Shown: positions 1-8,039 of the stretch, in pieces
Layout of the letters: every line of letters starts with the position of its first letter
Position numbering within the stretch: position 1 is the first letter of the stretch
Position numbers and translations under genes: made by a program
Notes under the pieces: generated by a model
Database searches by the model: none
Seen by the model: the letters and a program-made list of their open reading frames with translations, nothing else
What the model was told of the DNA's origin: nothing
Source: Microbacterium sp. T32
GTDB lineage: Bacteria; Actinomycetota; Actinomycetes; Actinomycetales; Microbacteriaceae
Length of the DNA: 64,000 nt
Assembly: GCF_001619615.1 (NCBI RefSeq)
Contig: NZ_LQQP01000077.1
Coordinates: 108,746-172,745, forward strand
Reading direction: 5' to 3'

Positions 1-1041
1 CTGTACGACGCCCAGCCCGCTCTCCCCACGCGCGGATCGGGGATCACGCTGCAGGGCAACGCGCTGCGCGTCTTCGACGAGCTCGGCGTCTGGGGCGAGG
101 TGGCCGCCGCCGGCAAGGCGTTCGAGGGGCTCAACCTCCGTGCCCCCGGCCCCGGCGCGACCGTGGTCGCCGCTCTTCCCGACCTCAAGACCGGCGGGCC
201 CGACTACCCCTCGACGATGGGAATGTCGCGCCCGGATCTCGCCCGCATCCTCCTCGCGGCGGCCGAGGCGCACGGCGCCCGCGTGCATTTCGGACGACGC
301 GTGACGGGCGTCGCGCAGACCGACGACGGCGTCACGGTCGAGGTCGACGGCGAGCCCGCGGGCACGTTCGACCTCCTCGTCGGAGCCGACGGCCTGCACT
401 CGGCGGTGCGCGAGCTGATCGGCATCCACGTCTCTCCCGAGCAGACGGGCATGGGCATCTGGCGGACCTTCGTGTCGCTGCCGCCCGACGTCGACCGCAG
501 CGAGCTGTACTACGGCGGGCCGATGTACATCGCCGGGTACACGCCCACCGGCGACGACACGATGTACGCGTTCCTTGTCGAGGCGGCCCAGGACCGCTCG
601 CACGTGTCGCCCGAAGAGGCGCGGCGCATCATGGTCGAGCAGTCGCGCGCGTACGACGGTCCGTGGAACCACATCCGCGCCGACATCGAGGCGGGGGCGG
701 ATGCCAACTACACCTGGTTCACGCGACACCTCGTCGAGGCGCCGTGGAACCGCGGTCGCGTCGTCGTGATCGGCGACGCCGCGCACAGCTGCCCGCCGAC
801 GATCGCGCAGGGCGCCGCGCAGGGACTCGAGGACGCGGCGGTGCTCACCGAACTGCTCATCGGACGGGATGCCGTGGACCAGGCGCTGTGGGACGCGTTC
901 CACGAGCGTCGCGTCGCCCGGGCGAAGGCCATCGTCGACGCGTCGGTGCAGCTCGGTCAGTGGCAGCTCGACGGCGTCCGCGACGCCGACATGGGCGGCC
1001 TGATGTTCGGCGTCGCGCAGCTCACGGCGGCCCGCGCATGA
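1..1041 (+). CDS. FAD-dependent aromatic-ring monooxygenase, 5'-truncated by the window
   Basis: The frame is open from the first base, so the N-terminus, including the Rossmann GxGxxG, lies outside the window. The visible 346 residues belong to the FAD-binding monooxygenase family of p-hydroxybenzoate hydroxylase type. They contain the inner motif GADGLHSAVR, which contacts FAD and NADPH, and the C-terminal GDAAHSCPPTIAQGA motif that binds the FAD pyrophosphate and ribityl chain. Such enzymes hydroxylate phenolic rings using NAD(P)H and O2. The stop overlaps the next start by 4 bp (ATGA), so translation is coupled to the amidohydrolase, FAH and SDR genes that follow. Together these suggest an aromatic or cyclic-compound degradation operon; the substrate cannot be read from the sequence. 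Confidence 0.85.
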   Translation: MYDAQPALPTRGSGITLQGNALRVFDELGVWGEVAAAGKAFEGLNLRAPGPGATVVAALPDLKTGGPDYPSTMGMSRPDLARILLAAAEAHGARVHFGRRVTGVAQTDDGVTVEVDGEPAGTFDLLVGADGLHSAVRELIGIHVSPEQTGMGIWRTFVSLPPDVDRSELYYGGPMYIAGYTPTGDDTMYAFLVEAAQDRSHVSPEEARRIMVEQSRAYDGPWNHIRADIEAGADANYTWFTRHLVEAPWNRGRVVVIGDAAHSCPPTIAQGAAQGLEDAAVLTELLIGRDAVDQALWDAFHERRVARAKAIVDASVQLGQWQLDGVRDADMGGLMFGVAQLTAARA

Positions 1042-2063
1042 GCGCCGTCGCGGGGCACGGCGTCACGGACGTCCACGCCCACCTGCTCATGCCGGGGCTG
1101 CACGCCGAGGTGGAGCGGCGCGTGCCCGACGAGGTGCAGGCCGCGGCCGACCTCGAGCTGCGTCGCAATGGCCTGGCGAGCCTGCAGGCTTCGGGGCGCA
1201 TGATCGGCGAGCGCTTCCCGCGCCTCACCTCCGTCGAGGCGCGCCTGGCCGCGATGGACGCCCAGGGCGTCGACCGGCAGTGGGTCAGCCCGTCGCCGAA
1301 CCACTTCTACCCGTGGGCAGGCGAGGGTCTCGCGACGTGGACGACCGGCGAGGCCAACCGCCTGATCGCCGAGCACGTCGCGGCGGCGCCCGACCGTCTC
1401 GTCGGACTCGGCACCGTGCCGCTGCAGCACCCGCACCTCGTCGTCGACGCGCTCGACGACGCGGTGCTCGGACGCGGGCTCGCCGGCGTCGAGATCTCGT
1501 CGTTCGCGGGCGACGTCGAGCTCAGCGACGACCGTCTGGAGCCGTTCTGGGCGCGCGCCGCGGAGCTCCGGGCGGTGGTGTTCCTGCACCCCTTCGGCTG
1601 CTCGCTCGACGAGCGTCTCGACCGTTTCTACCTCTCCAACACGGTCGGCCAGCCGACGGAGAACGCCGTCGCGCTCTCGCACCTCATCTTCGCGGGCGTG
1701 CTGGATCGGCATCCGGGACTCCGCCTGATCGCGGCGCACGGCGGTGGATACCTGCCCACCGCGATCGGCCGCTCCGACCGCGCGTGGAAGGTGCGGCCCG
1801 AAGCGCACGGCTGCGCGCACGCGCCCTCGAGCTACCTCTCGAAGCTGTGGTTCGACACGGTGGTGCACGATGAGCGGGCGCTGCGCTGGCTCGTCGAGGT
1901 GGCCGGGGCCGACCGGGTGCTGCTGGGCAGCGACTTCCCGTTCGACATGGGGCTCGACGACCCGGTCGGGTTCGTCCGCGGCGCGGGGCTCGCCGAGGCC
2001 GACGCGACGGCGATCCTCGGGAGCAACGCCGAGGCGCTGCTGCGGACGCGGGTGCACGCGTGA
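1038..2063 (+). CDS. Amidohydrolase-2 / ACMSD-like metal-dependent decarboxylase or hydrolase
   Basis: 341 residues starting at the ATG that overlaps the upstream stop. The TIM-barrel metal ligands of the amidohydrolase-2 family are visible: HAH near the N-terminus (DVHAHL), a His in FLHPFG, a His in AAHGGG and an Asp in LLGSDFPFDMG. This pattern fits aminocarboxymuconate-semialdehyde decarboxylase and gamma-resorcylate decarboxylase relatives, which act on aromatic or muconate acids with a zinc or manganese ion. Its place between a ring hydroxylase and an FAH hydrolase supports a role in aromatic catabolism, either as a nonoxidative decarboxylase or as a C-C or C-N hydrolase. The exact reaction is inference. 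The stop overlaps the next GTG start by 4 bp. Confidence 0.8.
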   Translation: MSAVAGHGVTDVHAHLLMPGLHAEVERRVPDEVQAAADLELRRNGLASLQASGRMIGERFPRLTSVEARLAAMDAQGVDRQWVSPSPNHFYPWAGEGLATWTTGEANRLIAEHVAAAPDRLVGLGTVPLQHPHLVVDALDDAVLGRGLAGVEISSFAGDVELSDDRLEPFWARAAELRAVVFLHPFGCSLDERLDRFYLSNTVGQPTENAVALSHLIFAGVLDRHPGLRLIAAHGGGYLPTAIGRSDRAWKVRPEAHGCAHAPSSYLSKLWFDTVVHDERALRWLVEVAGADRVLLGSDFPFDMGLDDPVGFVRGAGLAEADATAILGSNAEALLRTRVHA

Positions 2064-3052
2064 GGATCGCGCGGTGGGTCGACGGGGCCGACATCGGCGA
2101 GGGGTTCGTCGACGGCGATTCGGTGATCCCGTTCCCCGACGGGCTGCGCGTGGCCGAGGTGCTCGCGCAGGGTCTCGCCGCCGCTTCGGCGCTCTTCGCA
2201 CGGCGAGACGCCGCGGCGGGCCGGCCACTCGCCGACGTGCGGCTGCTCGCCCCGCTCGTGCCGGCTTCGATCCGTGACTTCGTCGCGTTCGAGGAGCACG
2301 TCGAGGGCGTGAGCGCGTCGGTCGACGGCAAGAGCGAGGTCGTGCCCGAGTGGTACGAAGCCCCGACCTTCTACTTCACCAACCCGCACACGGTCCGCGC
2401 GACCGGCGATGTCGTCGCGATCCCCGAGACGCAGCGCCTCGACGTCGAGTTGGAGCTCGCGGCGGTCATCGGCGGGGTACCGGGTTCGGACGGGGAGAAC
2501 CTGGATGCCACGGACGCGGCGTCCCACATCTTCGGCTACACCGTGATGAACGACTGGTCCGCGCGTGATCTGCAGTCGCGGGAGATGAAGGTGCGGCTGG
2601 GTCCCGCCAAGGGCAAGGACTTCGCGATGACGCTCGGCCCGTGGATCGTCACGGCCGACGAGCTCGAGCCGTACCTCGACGCCGACGGCTTCCTCGCGGT
2701 GCGCGCCGAGCTGTTCGTCAACGGCGAGCTCATCGGCGCCGACCTCGTGTCGAACATGGGCTGGCCGTTCCCCGAGCTGGTCATGTACGCCGCGCGGAAC
2801 TCCGTCGTGGTACCGGGCGATGTGCTCGGCTCCGGCACGGTCGGCAACGGCGGATGCCTCGGCGAGCTCTGGGGGCGCCGCGGCGCGCTAGACCCCCGGC
2901 CGCTCGAGCCCGGCGACGAGGTGCGCATGGTGATCGAGGGCGTCGGCGAGATCGTCAACGTCGTGGGGGAGCGCGTCACCGCCCCCGCGGTTCCGCGGGC
3001 GCGCGCACGTTCCCGGGCGCGCACTCGCGCGGGAGTGCCGGACCGGCCGTGA
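2060..3052 (+). CDS. Fumarylacetoacetate hydrolase (FAH) family protein
   Basis: 330 residues with a GTG start inside the preceding stop (GTGA overlap). The C-terminal FAH fold is clear: a metal-binding ELELAAVIG stretch, the GYTVMNDWSARDLQ segment, KGKDFAMTLGPWIV and a late GSGTVGNGGCLGE motif. Family members cleave or decarboxylate beta-diketo or 2-oxo acids formed after ring opening, with a divalent cation. The extended N-terminus of roughly 90 residues resembles the long bacterial members acting on fumarylpyruvate-like or acylpyruvate-like compounds. The last ~25 residues are rich in Arg, Ala and Pro and unlike the family; they end at a GTGA overlap with the SDR gene, so this tail may be a drifted C-terminus. 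The substrate is unknown. Confidence 0.85.
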   Translation: MRIARWVDGADIGEGFVDGDSVIPFPDGLRVAEVLAQGLAAASALFARRDAAAGRPLADVRLLAPLVPASIRDFVAFEEHVEGVSASVDGKSEVVPEWYEAPTFYFTNPHTVRATGDVVAIPETQRLDVELELAAVIGGVPGSDGENLDATDAASHIFGYTVMNDWSARDLQSREMKVRLGPAKGKDFAMTLGPWIVTADELEPYLDADGFLAVRAELFVNGELIGADLVSNMGWPFPELVMYAARNSVVVPGDVLGSGTVGNGGCLGELWGRRGALDPRPLEPGDEVRMVIEGVGEIVNVVGERVTAPAVPRARARSRARTRAGVPDRP

Positions 3053-3843
3053 CCGAGCTTCGTCTGCCGGGCATCGCCGGGAACCTGTTCGTGGTGACCG
3101 GCGCTGGCGGCGGGCAGGGGGCGGAGGAGGCGCTGCTGCTCGCCGAGCTCGGGGCGGACGTCGTCGCCGTCGACCGCGCCGACGAGGCGCCGGAGCTGAG
3201 CGATCGCGCCGAGGGTCTCCCGGGCCGGATCGAGTACCGGTGCGCCGACGTCGCGTCCGAGGAGGACTGGGACGCGTTGGCTGCGTCGCTCGAGGGTCGG
3301 CGCGTGCGGGGGCTCGTGAACAACGCCGGCGTCACGCACCGCGCGCGTATCGGCGAGCTCTCCCGCGACGACTGGGACCGTGTCTTCGCCGTCAACGTCA
3401 CCGGTGCCCTGCTCGGCATCCAGGCCCTCCTTCCGTCGATGGATGCCGGGTCCTCCATCGTGAACATCGGCTCGGTCGCGGGACTCACGGGGCATTACAC
3501 GGCCGCGTACACGGCGAGCAAGTGGGCGTTGCGGGGGCTCACCCACGCGTGCGTGACGGAGCTCGGACCGCGCGGCATCCGGGTGAATCTCGTGCACCCG
3601 GGCTTCATCCGCACCCCGATGACCGCGTCGGCACCGCCCGCGTTCGCCGAGGCGAACACCGCGATCATCCCGCTGCACCGGGTCGGTGAGGCGGTGGAGG
3701 TCGCCGATACCGTGGCGTTCCTCCTGTCGGATGCCGCGGCGTTCCTCACCGGGGCGGAGATCGGCGTCGACGGAGGACAGGCGCTCTCCGGCGCGGCGAC
3801 CGTCCTCGCGAATGCCCTCCGGCTCGGCGGCGCGGACGCGTGA
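3049..3843 (+). CDS. SDR-family NAD(P)-dependent oxidoreductase
   Basis: 264 residues, GTG start overlapping the FAH stop. Classical short-chain dehydrogenase signatures are present: TGAGGGQG for cofactor binding, NNAG, a catalytic Ser in NIGSVAG, the YTASK catalytic Tyr/Lys pair, and a C-terminal LTGAEIGVDGG. An acidic residue after beta-2 (VAVDRAD) favours NAD over NADP. It is the last gene of the overlapping four-gene operon and probably oxidises or reduces an alcohol/ketone intermediate of that pathway. The stop codon sits inside the left arm of a long palindrome. Confidence 0.85.
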   Translation: MTELRLPGIAGNLFVVTGAGGGQGAEEALLLAELGADVVAVDRADEAPELSDRAEGLPGRIEYRCADVASEEDWDALAASLEGRRVRGLVNNAGVTHRARIGELSRDDWDRVFAVNVTGALLGIQALLPSMDAGSSIVNIGSVAGLTGHYTAAYTASKWALRGLTHACVTELGPRGIRVNLVHPGFIRTPMTASAPPAFAEANTAIIPLHRVGEAVEVADTVAFLLSDAAAFLTGAEIGVDGGQALSGAATVLANALRLGGADA

Positions 3844-3901
3844 GGGGTCAATTTCTGTCGCCCCGGAGGCCGGGAGGCGACAGAAATTGACCCCTCACGC
3901 G
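3837..3901. repeat. 65-bp palindromic element, copy 1 (GAGGGGTCAA family)
   Basis: Perfect 26-bp inverted arms (3837-3862 and 3876-3901) around a 13-nt loop. The SDR stop codon (3841-3843) is inside the left arm. There is no T-run after the stem, so it is not a textbook intrinsic terminator although it may stop or stabilise transcripts. A second 65-bp copy with nearly the same arms lies at 7482-7546. Confidence 0.9.
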
Positions 3902-3905
3902 CCGG

Positions 3906-4127
3906 GATGACACGGCGGCCGATTTCGCGTGGGAACTCGACGGACAGAAGCGATGGAACGTCGTGAGGAGTGCGCTCCGCGCGGCACTGCGGAGCAAGGA
4001 CCCGCTCGACGTGGACACCGCCTGCATCGCGATCGCCGCCGCGGAGGTGGTCGCTCACGGCCTCGGACGCCCGACGCAGTCCGATGCGTACACGGAAAGC
4101 GTGGAGGAATTCGTCCGTCGGGCGCGG
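3906..4127 (+). pseudogene. DUF4259 remnant lacking its N-terminus
   Basis: Immediately after the palindrome the frame reads DDTAADFAWELD, later AAAEVVAHGLGRP and YTESVEEFVRR. That is the middle and end of a DUF4259 protein, whose usual start (MGxWGxGPF) is missing. No start codon with a ribosome site precedes it, and the frame then runs without a stop into the exporter gene at 4353. I read it as a decapitated gene, probably lost when the palindrome arrived or by a deletion ending at it. DUF4259 has no established function. Confidence 0.65.
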
Positions 4128-4224
4128 AGGCCTTCGGGGCGGCTCGCGACCGCCGCGGCGCGAGCCGCACCCGGGCCGGGGCGGTCGGCCGTGATCAGGC
4201 CGGGTCGACTGCTCCTTGCTAATG

Positions 4225-4252
4225 TTCAAAACCGACATAAGTCGGGTATGAT
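4225..4252 (+). promoter_or_regulatory. Promoter with embedded palindromic operator for the exporter
   Basis: TTCAAA (4225-4230), a 16-bp spacer and TATGAT (4247-4252) form a good promoter. The spacer contains the inverted repeat CCGAC-ATAA-GTCGG (4232-4245), placed where a TetR/MarR-type repressor would block RNA polymerase. The region is visibly AT-richer than its surroundings. No regulator gene is adjacent. Confidence 0.6.
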
Positions 4253-4352
4253 GGTCGCGACGTCGGGGCTCCGCGAGCCCGTTCGCCCGGTGAGGGAGCC
4301 GGAGCGGCACATACGGTCGCGTCGATCGCCCGGTCGTACGGGCGCCCCACGT

Positions 4353-5852
4353 ATGACTCTCTCCCCCGCTCGTATCCGCCTTCTCGTCGTCTCCCTTCTC
4401 GCGGTGTCGTTCATCGGCGCCCTCGACCACACCGTCGTCTCGACGTCACTCGCCACGATCGCCGGCGATCTCGGCGCGCTCGAGTACATGAGCTGGATCA
4501 TGGTCGGCTACACGCTCGCCGCCACCGTGATGCTCCCCGTCCTCGGCAAGCTCGGCGACGTCGTCGGCCCGCGCAGCGTGTTCCTCGTCTCGCTCGGGCT
4601 GTTCCTCGTCGCCTCGCTCGCGTGCGGCTTCGCGCCCGACCTCGGGTGGCTGATCGCCGCCCGCGTCGTCCAGGGGCTGGGTTCCGCCGGCATCCAGCTC
4701 ATGTCGCAGACGATCATCGCCCGCGTCACGAGCCCGCGACAGCGCCCGCGCTACATGGCGATCATCGGCACCGCCTTCCCCGTCGCGATCGTCGTCGGAC
4801 CCGTCGTCGGCGGTCTCATCACCGACTTCTGGGGCTGGTCCTGGGTGTTCTGGATCAACATCCCGGTCGGTCTCGCCGCGTTCGCGCTCGCCGCGGTCGC
4901 GGTCCCGCGCCTCCCCGGCGGCGCCCACCCCCGCTTCGACATCCCGGGCTCGATCGTCTTCACCGGCACGCTCCTCGCGCTCGTCCTCGCGGTCACCTGG
5001 ATCGGCGACGACACGCTGCGCCCCGCGGCACTGGCCTGCGCGGCGGCCGCGGTGATCGGCATCCTGGCCCTCATCGGCATCGAGCGGCGCGCGGCCGAAC
5101 CGATCCTGCCGCCCCGGATCCTCCGCAACCGCACGATCCTGGCGTGCCTCGGGCTGTCGCTCATCGTTGGGTCGGGCCTTTTCGCGATCGTCGCGTTCGT
5201 GCCGACGTACATCCAGATGGCGTACCGCACGACCGCGACCCTGTCCGGCCTCGTGCCGATCGCGACCGTGCTCGGCATGCTCGTCAGCAACCTGCTCACC
5301 GGCTGGCTGGTCAGCCGCTCCGGTCGCTACCGCTTCTACCCCGTGTTCGGCACGGTGCTGGGCGCCGCGGGACTCGCGGTCATGGCCGCCCTGCCCGCGG
5401 GGCTGCCCCTGTGGGTGCCCATGGTCGTGATGGCGGTGGTCGGTATCGGCACCGGCTCGTTCACGAACCTCATCTTCGCCGTCGTGCAGAGCGCCGCCGC
5501 GCGCTCCGACCTCGGCGCCGTCACCGCCACCACGAACCTCGTGCGTCAGGTGGGGTCGGCCGTGGGCACGGCGATCGTCGGCGGTGTGGTCGGGTTCGGC
5601 GTCGCCGCGCATCTCCCGCCCGGACTGGATGCCGGCACCCTCACGCCGGCGGTGGTGCGGGCCGCGTCCGCGCAGGTGCAGGACGCCGTCGCGGTGATCT
5701 ACCATGACACGTTCGCCCCGGTGTTCCTGGGGCTCGCGCTCGTCTACGCCTGCGGGATCGTCTTCGCGCTGCTGCTGCCCGGAGGGCGCCTGTCCGACGA
5801 AGCGCCCGAGCCCCTCGCCGCAGTGTCCGACGCCGACCGACAGCCCGCGTGA
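4353..5852 (+). CDS. DHA2-family (14-TM) MFS drug exporter
   Basis: 499 residues with repeated hydrophobic helices matching the 14-TM EmrB/QacA group. The N-terminal LDHTVVSTSLATIAGDLG is the family motif in helix 1 (normally LDxTIVNVALP), followed by GKLGDVVGPRSV (motif A), a helix-4 ARVVQGLG and the GPVVGG motif C of antiporters. It should export hydrophobic drugs or metabolites by proton antiport. I chose the ATG at 4353, which begins the conserved N-terminus; an in-frame ATG at 4248 overlaps the -10 box and would add 35 unlike residues. No clear ribosome site precedes 4353. The GMC oxidase follows after 67 bp and may be co-transcribed. Confidence 0.8.
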   Translation: MTLSPARIRLLVVSLLAVSFIGALDHTVVSTSLATIAGDLGALEYMSWIMVGYTLAATVMLPVLGKLGDVVGPRSVFLVSLGLFLVASLACGFAPDLGWLIAARVVQGLGSAGIQLMSQTIIARVTSPRQRPRYMAIIGTAFPVAIVVGPVVGGLITDFWGWSWVFWINIPVGLAAFALAAVAVPRLPGGAHPRFDIPGSIVFTGTLLALVLAVTWIGDDTLRPAALACAAAAVIGILALIGIERRAAEPILPPRILRNRTILACLGLSLIVGSGLFAIVAFVPTYIQMAYRTTATLSGLVPIATVLGMLVSNLLTGWLVSRSGRYRFYPVFGTVLGAAGLAVMAALPAGLPLWVPMVVMAVVGIGTGSFTNLIFAVVQSAAARSDLGAVTATTNLVRQVGSAVGTAIVGGVVGFGVAAHLPPGLDAGTLTPAVVRAASAQVQDAVAVIYHDTFAPVFLGLALVYACGIVFALLLPGGRLSDEAPEPLAAVSDADRQPA

Positions 5853-5856
5853 CCCC

Positions 5857-5907
5857 TCAGCCCGCCTGATCTCTCGACCCGCCCGATCTCTCAGCCCGCC
5901 CGATCTC
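5857..5907. repeat. Three tandem 17-bp repeats
   Basis: Three units of the form TCAGCCCGCCYGATCTC at 5857, 5874 and 5891, each differing by one or two bases, fill the gap between exporter stop and oxidase ribosome site (GAAGGAG). Confidence 0.85.
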
Positions 5908-5919
5908 GAAGGAGAGACC

Positions 5920-7488
5920 ATGTCCGAGACCCCCACGATCGCCGTCGTCGGCAGCGGACCCATCGGCGCCGCGTACGCCCGCGTTCTGTTGGAGTCGCTT
6001 CCGCACGCGCGCGTCGTCATGTTCGAGGCCGGCCCGCAGGTGACGGAGCGCCCGGGCGAGAGCGTGCGCAACATCGTCGACCCCGACGAGAAGGCCCGCG
6101 CCCGCGAGCGATCGCAGGGACCTCAGGCGGGGGAGTTTCGCGACTCGCTCGGCATCCCGTCCGGCACGATCGTCGAGGGCATGTTCACCGCGCGCCAGGG
6201 CACGCACCTGCTCGACTTCGGCGGCGAGGGGTCGGCGCACGCCCCGACCTTCCCGGCGGCGGCCGCAGCGACGAACGTCGGCGGTCAGGGCGCGCACTGG
6301 ACCTGCGCGATCCCGCGCCCGGCGTTCAGCGAGAAGCTCGACTTCATCGCGGACGACGAGTGGGAGGACCTCGTCTCGACCGCCGAGGAGCTGCTCCACA
6401 AGCAGAGCGCGGCATTCTCGGACTCGCCCGTGGGCGCCGCGATCCGCACGCTGCTCGACCGCGAGTTCGGGGCCGAGCTGCCCGAGGGCTACGGCGTGAG
6501 CACGCTGCCGGTCGCCGGCGATCCGCAGCCGGACGGCACCATGCGCTGGGCCGGGACCGACACGGTGCTGGGCCCGCTCATCGAGCCGGGCACCGACACC
6601 GCGGCCCGGTTCGAGCTGCGCGACCTGACCCTCGTCCGCCGCATCGAGCACGACGGCGCACGCGTCCGGGGCGTCTGGGTGGAGGACCTCCGCACGCACG
6701 AGGACGCGTTCGTCGAGGCGGATGCCGTCGTCGTCGCCGCCGACGCGTTCCGCTCTCCGCAGTTGCTCTGGGCCTCCGGCATCCGTCCGGCTCCCCTCGG
6801 CCGGTACCTCACCGAGCACCACGTCGTCATCGGCACCGTCGTGCTCGACGGCGAGCGGATGAGCGAGCTCGTCTCCGACGACGAGCTGCAGGCCGAGCTG
6901 GACCGCCGCGCGATGAACCCCGCCGATCCGGTGGCCGCGGTCAATCGCATCCCGTTCTCCGAACCCGAGCACCCGTACTCGGCGCAGATCATGTACGCCG
7001 AGACCCCGCCGTTCCCGCTCGACCCCGCGCACCCGGCCGCGGGCAACCGCTGGGGGTACATCAACATGGGCTTCGGTGTGCGGAAGTTCCCGCGCATCGA
7101 GGACGGCGCGATCGTCAGCGACGACGAGCTCGATTACCGCGGGCTGCCCAACTTCACGATCGAGTACGCGTTGACGGATCGGGAGGATGCCGAGATCGCC
7201 GAGGCCACCGAGCGGCTGCGGCGCGCGGGCGCGGCGCTCGGCTCGTTCATCGCCGAGCCGCGGCTGCTGCCGAACGGCTCGAGCCTGCACTTCATGGGGA
7301 CGATGCGCGCGGGCACCGATCCCGCGACCTCGGTCGCCGACCCGTACTCCCACGTCTGGGGGTTCGAGAACCTCCTCGTCGGCGGCAACGGCCTCATCCC
7401 CACCGCGAACACGATGAACCCGACGCTGACGAGCGTCGCGATCGCCATCCGCGGCGCCCGTCGCCTCGCGGAGGAGTTGAACGCGTGA
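5920..7488 (+). CDS. GMC-family FAD oxidoreductase, pyranose-oxidase / C-glycoside 3-oxidase-like
   Basis: 522 residues with AAGGAGAG before the ATG. The Rossmann motif GSGPIGAAYA (about residues 10-19) binds FAD. His126 in GAHWTCAIPRP matches the 'THWTCATP' position where fungal pyranose 2-oxidase carries covalent FAD. His457 (SLHFMG) and Asn500 (NTMNPT) correspond to the catalytic His/Asn pair. The family oxidises C2 or C3 of free or glycosidic sugars with O2 or another acceptor; Microbacterium enzymes of this type (CarA) start C-glycoside breakdown. No CarB/CarC-like deglycosidase genes are adjacent, so a sugar or glycoside oxidase of unknown specificity is the safest call. No signal peptide is visible, so it is cytoplasmic. 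The stop lies within a palindromic element. Confidence 0.8.
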   Translation: MSETPTIAVVGSGPIGAAYARVLLESLPHARVVMFEAGPQVTERPGESVRNIVDPDEKARARERSQGPQAGEFRDSLGIPSGTIVEGMFTARQGTHLLDFGGEGSAHAPTFPAAAAATNVGGQGAHWTCAIPRPAFSEKLDFIADDEWEDLVSTAEELLHKQSAAFSDSPVGAAIRTLLDREFGAELPEGYGVSTLPVAGDPQPDGTMRWAGTDTVLGPLIEPGTDTAARFELRDLTLVRRIEHDGARVRGVWVEDLRTHEDAFVEADAVVVAADAFRSPQLLWASGIRPAPLGRYLTEHHVVIGTVVLDGERMSELVSDDELQAELDRRAMNPADPVAAVNRIPFSEPEHPYSAQIMYAETPPFPLDPAHPAAGNRWGYINMGFGVRKFPRIEDGAIVSDDELDYRGLPNFTIEYALTDREDAEIAEATERLRRAGAALGSFIAEPRLLPNGSSLHFMGTMRAGTDPATSVADPYSHVWGFENLLVGGNGLIPTANTMNPTLTSVAIAIRGARRLAEELNA

Positions 7489-7546
7489 GGGGTCAAGATT
7501 TGTCGCTTCTCGCGACGCGAGGCGACAAATCTTGACCCCTCACGCG
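7482..7546. repeat. 65-bp palindromic element, copy 2 (GAGGGGTCAA family)
   Basis: Perfect 25-bp arms (7482-7506 and 7522-7546) with a 15-nt loop that itself contains CTCGC-GAC-GCGAG. The oxidase stop codon (7486-7488) is in the left arm. The arms share CGCGTGAGGGGTCAA and TGTCGC with copy 1, and both units span 65 bp. Confidence 0.9.
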
Positions 7547-7563
7547 CGGGGATAATGGGGCGG

Positions 7564-7953
7564 ATGGAGAGCTGGGAGACGCGCGAGTGGTTCCAGGAGT
7601 TCCTCGACGCGCTGAACCGCCACGACCCGGAGGCGCTGCGCGAGTTCCTCGCGCCGGACGTGCGCCGTGCGCACCTGCCCGCGGGGGCCGATGCGTGGGT
7701 GTCGGAGTACACCGACCTCGTGCGCGGCTTCCCCGACTGGCAGTGGCGTCGCATCCAGGTGCTCGTCGAGGACGACCGCCTCGCCGTCCACCTGCGGGGG
7801 AGCGGCGCCCACACCGGCGTCTTCCAGCACGTGCCGCCGACGCGGCGGCGCGTCAGCATCGCCTCGTTCGCGATGTACCGGGTCGTCCGTGGGCGCGTGG
7901 TCGAGGCATCCGGAACCGATGACGCCGGCGCGATCCGCGCGGCCGTGGTCTGA
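7564..7953 (+). CDS. SnoaL-like / ester cyclase family protein
   Basis: 129 residues of the NTF2-like cone fold: an N-terminal helix (EWFQEFLDALNRHD), then FLAPDVRR, YTDLVRGFPDWQW and a C-terminal strand set. SnoaL-like proteins act as polyketide cyclases, isomerases or hydrolases, and many have no known activity. GATAAT (7551-7556) lies 7 nt before ATG 7564, so the mRNA is probably leaderless; an ATG at 7555 lies inside that box and is less likely. It is separated from the oxidase by the palindrome, so it is probably its own unit. Confidence 0.65.
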   Translation: MESWETREWFQEFLDALNRHDPEALREFLAPDVRRAHLPAGADAWVSEYTDLVRGFPDWQWRRIQVLVEDDRLAVHLRGSGAHTGVFQHVPPTRRRVSIASFAMYRVVRGRVVEASGTDDAGAIRAAVV

Positions 7954-8039
7954 ACGCGGGTCTGTCAAGCGACTGGCCCACGTCTCCGGCATGTGTACTT
8001 TCGGAACGGGGCCCCTGCCGGGGCGGAAGGACACGCCGA

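Noticed and set aside
3841..3897. Ordinary intrinsic terminator
   Set aside because: Stem is long and perfect but lacks a U-tract and recurs at 7482 with the same arms; recorded as a repeat element instead, though termination remains possible.
3963..5852. Single fusion protein of a DUF4259 domain and an MFS exporter
   Set aside because: The frame is open, but a promoter with operator lies between the parts and the exporter has its own conserved N-terminus.
4446..6074. Long minus-strand frame (over 500 codons) opposite the exporter gene
   Set aside because: Arg/Glu/Asp-rich shadow of a high-GC gene; no family motif, and the plus strand has a clear MFS protein.
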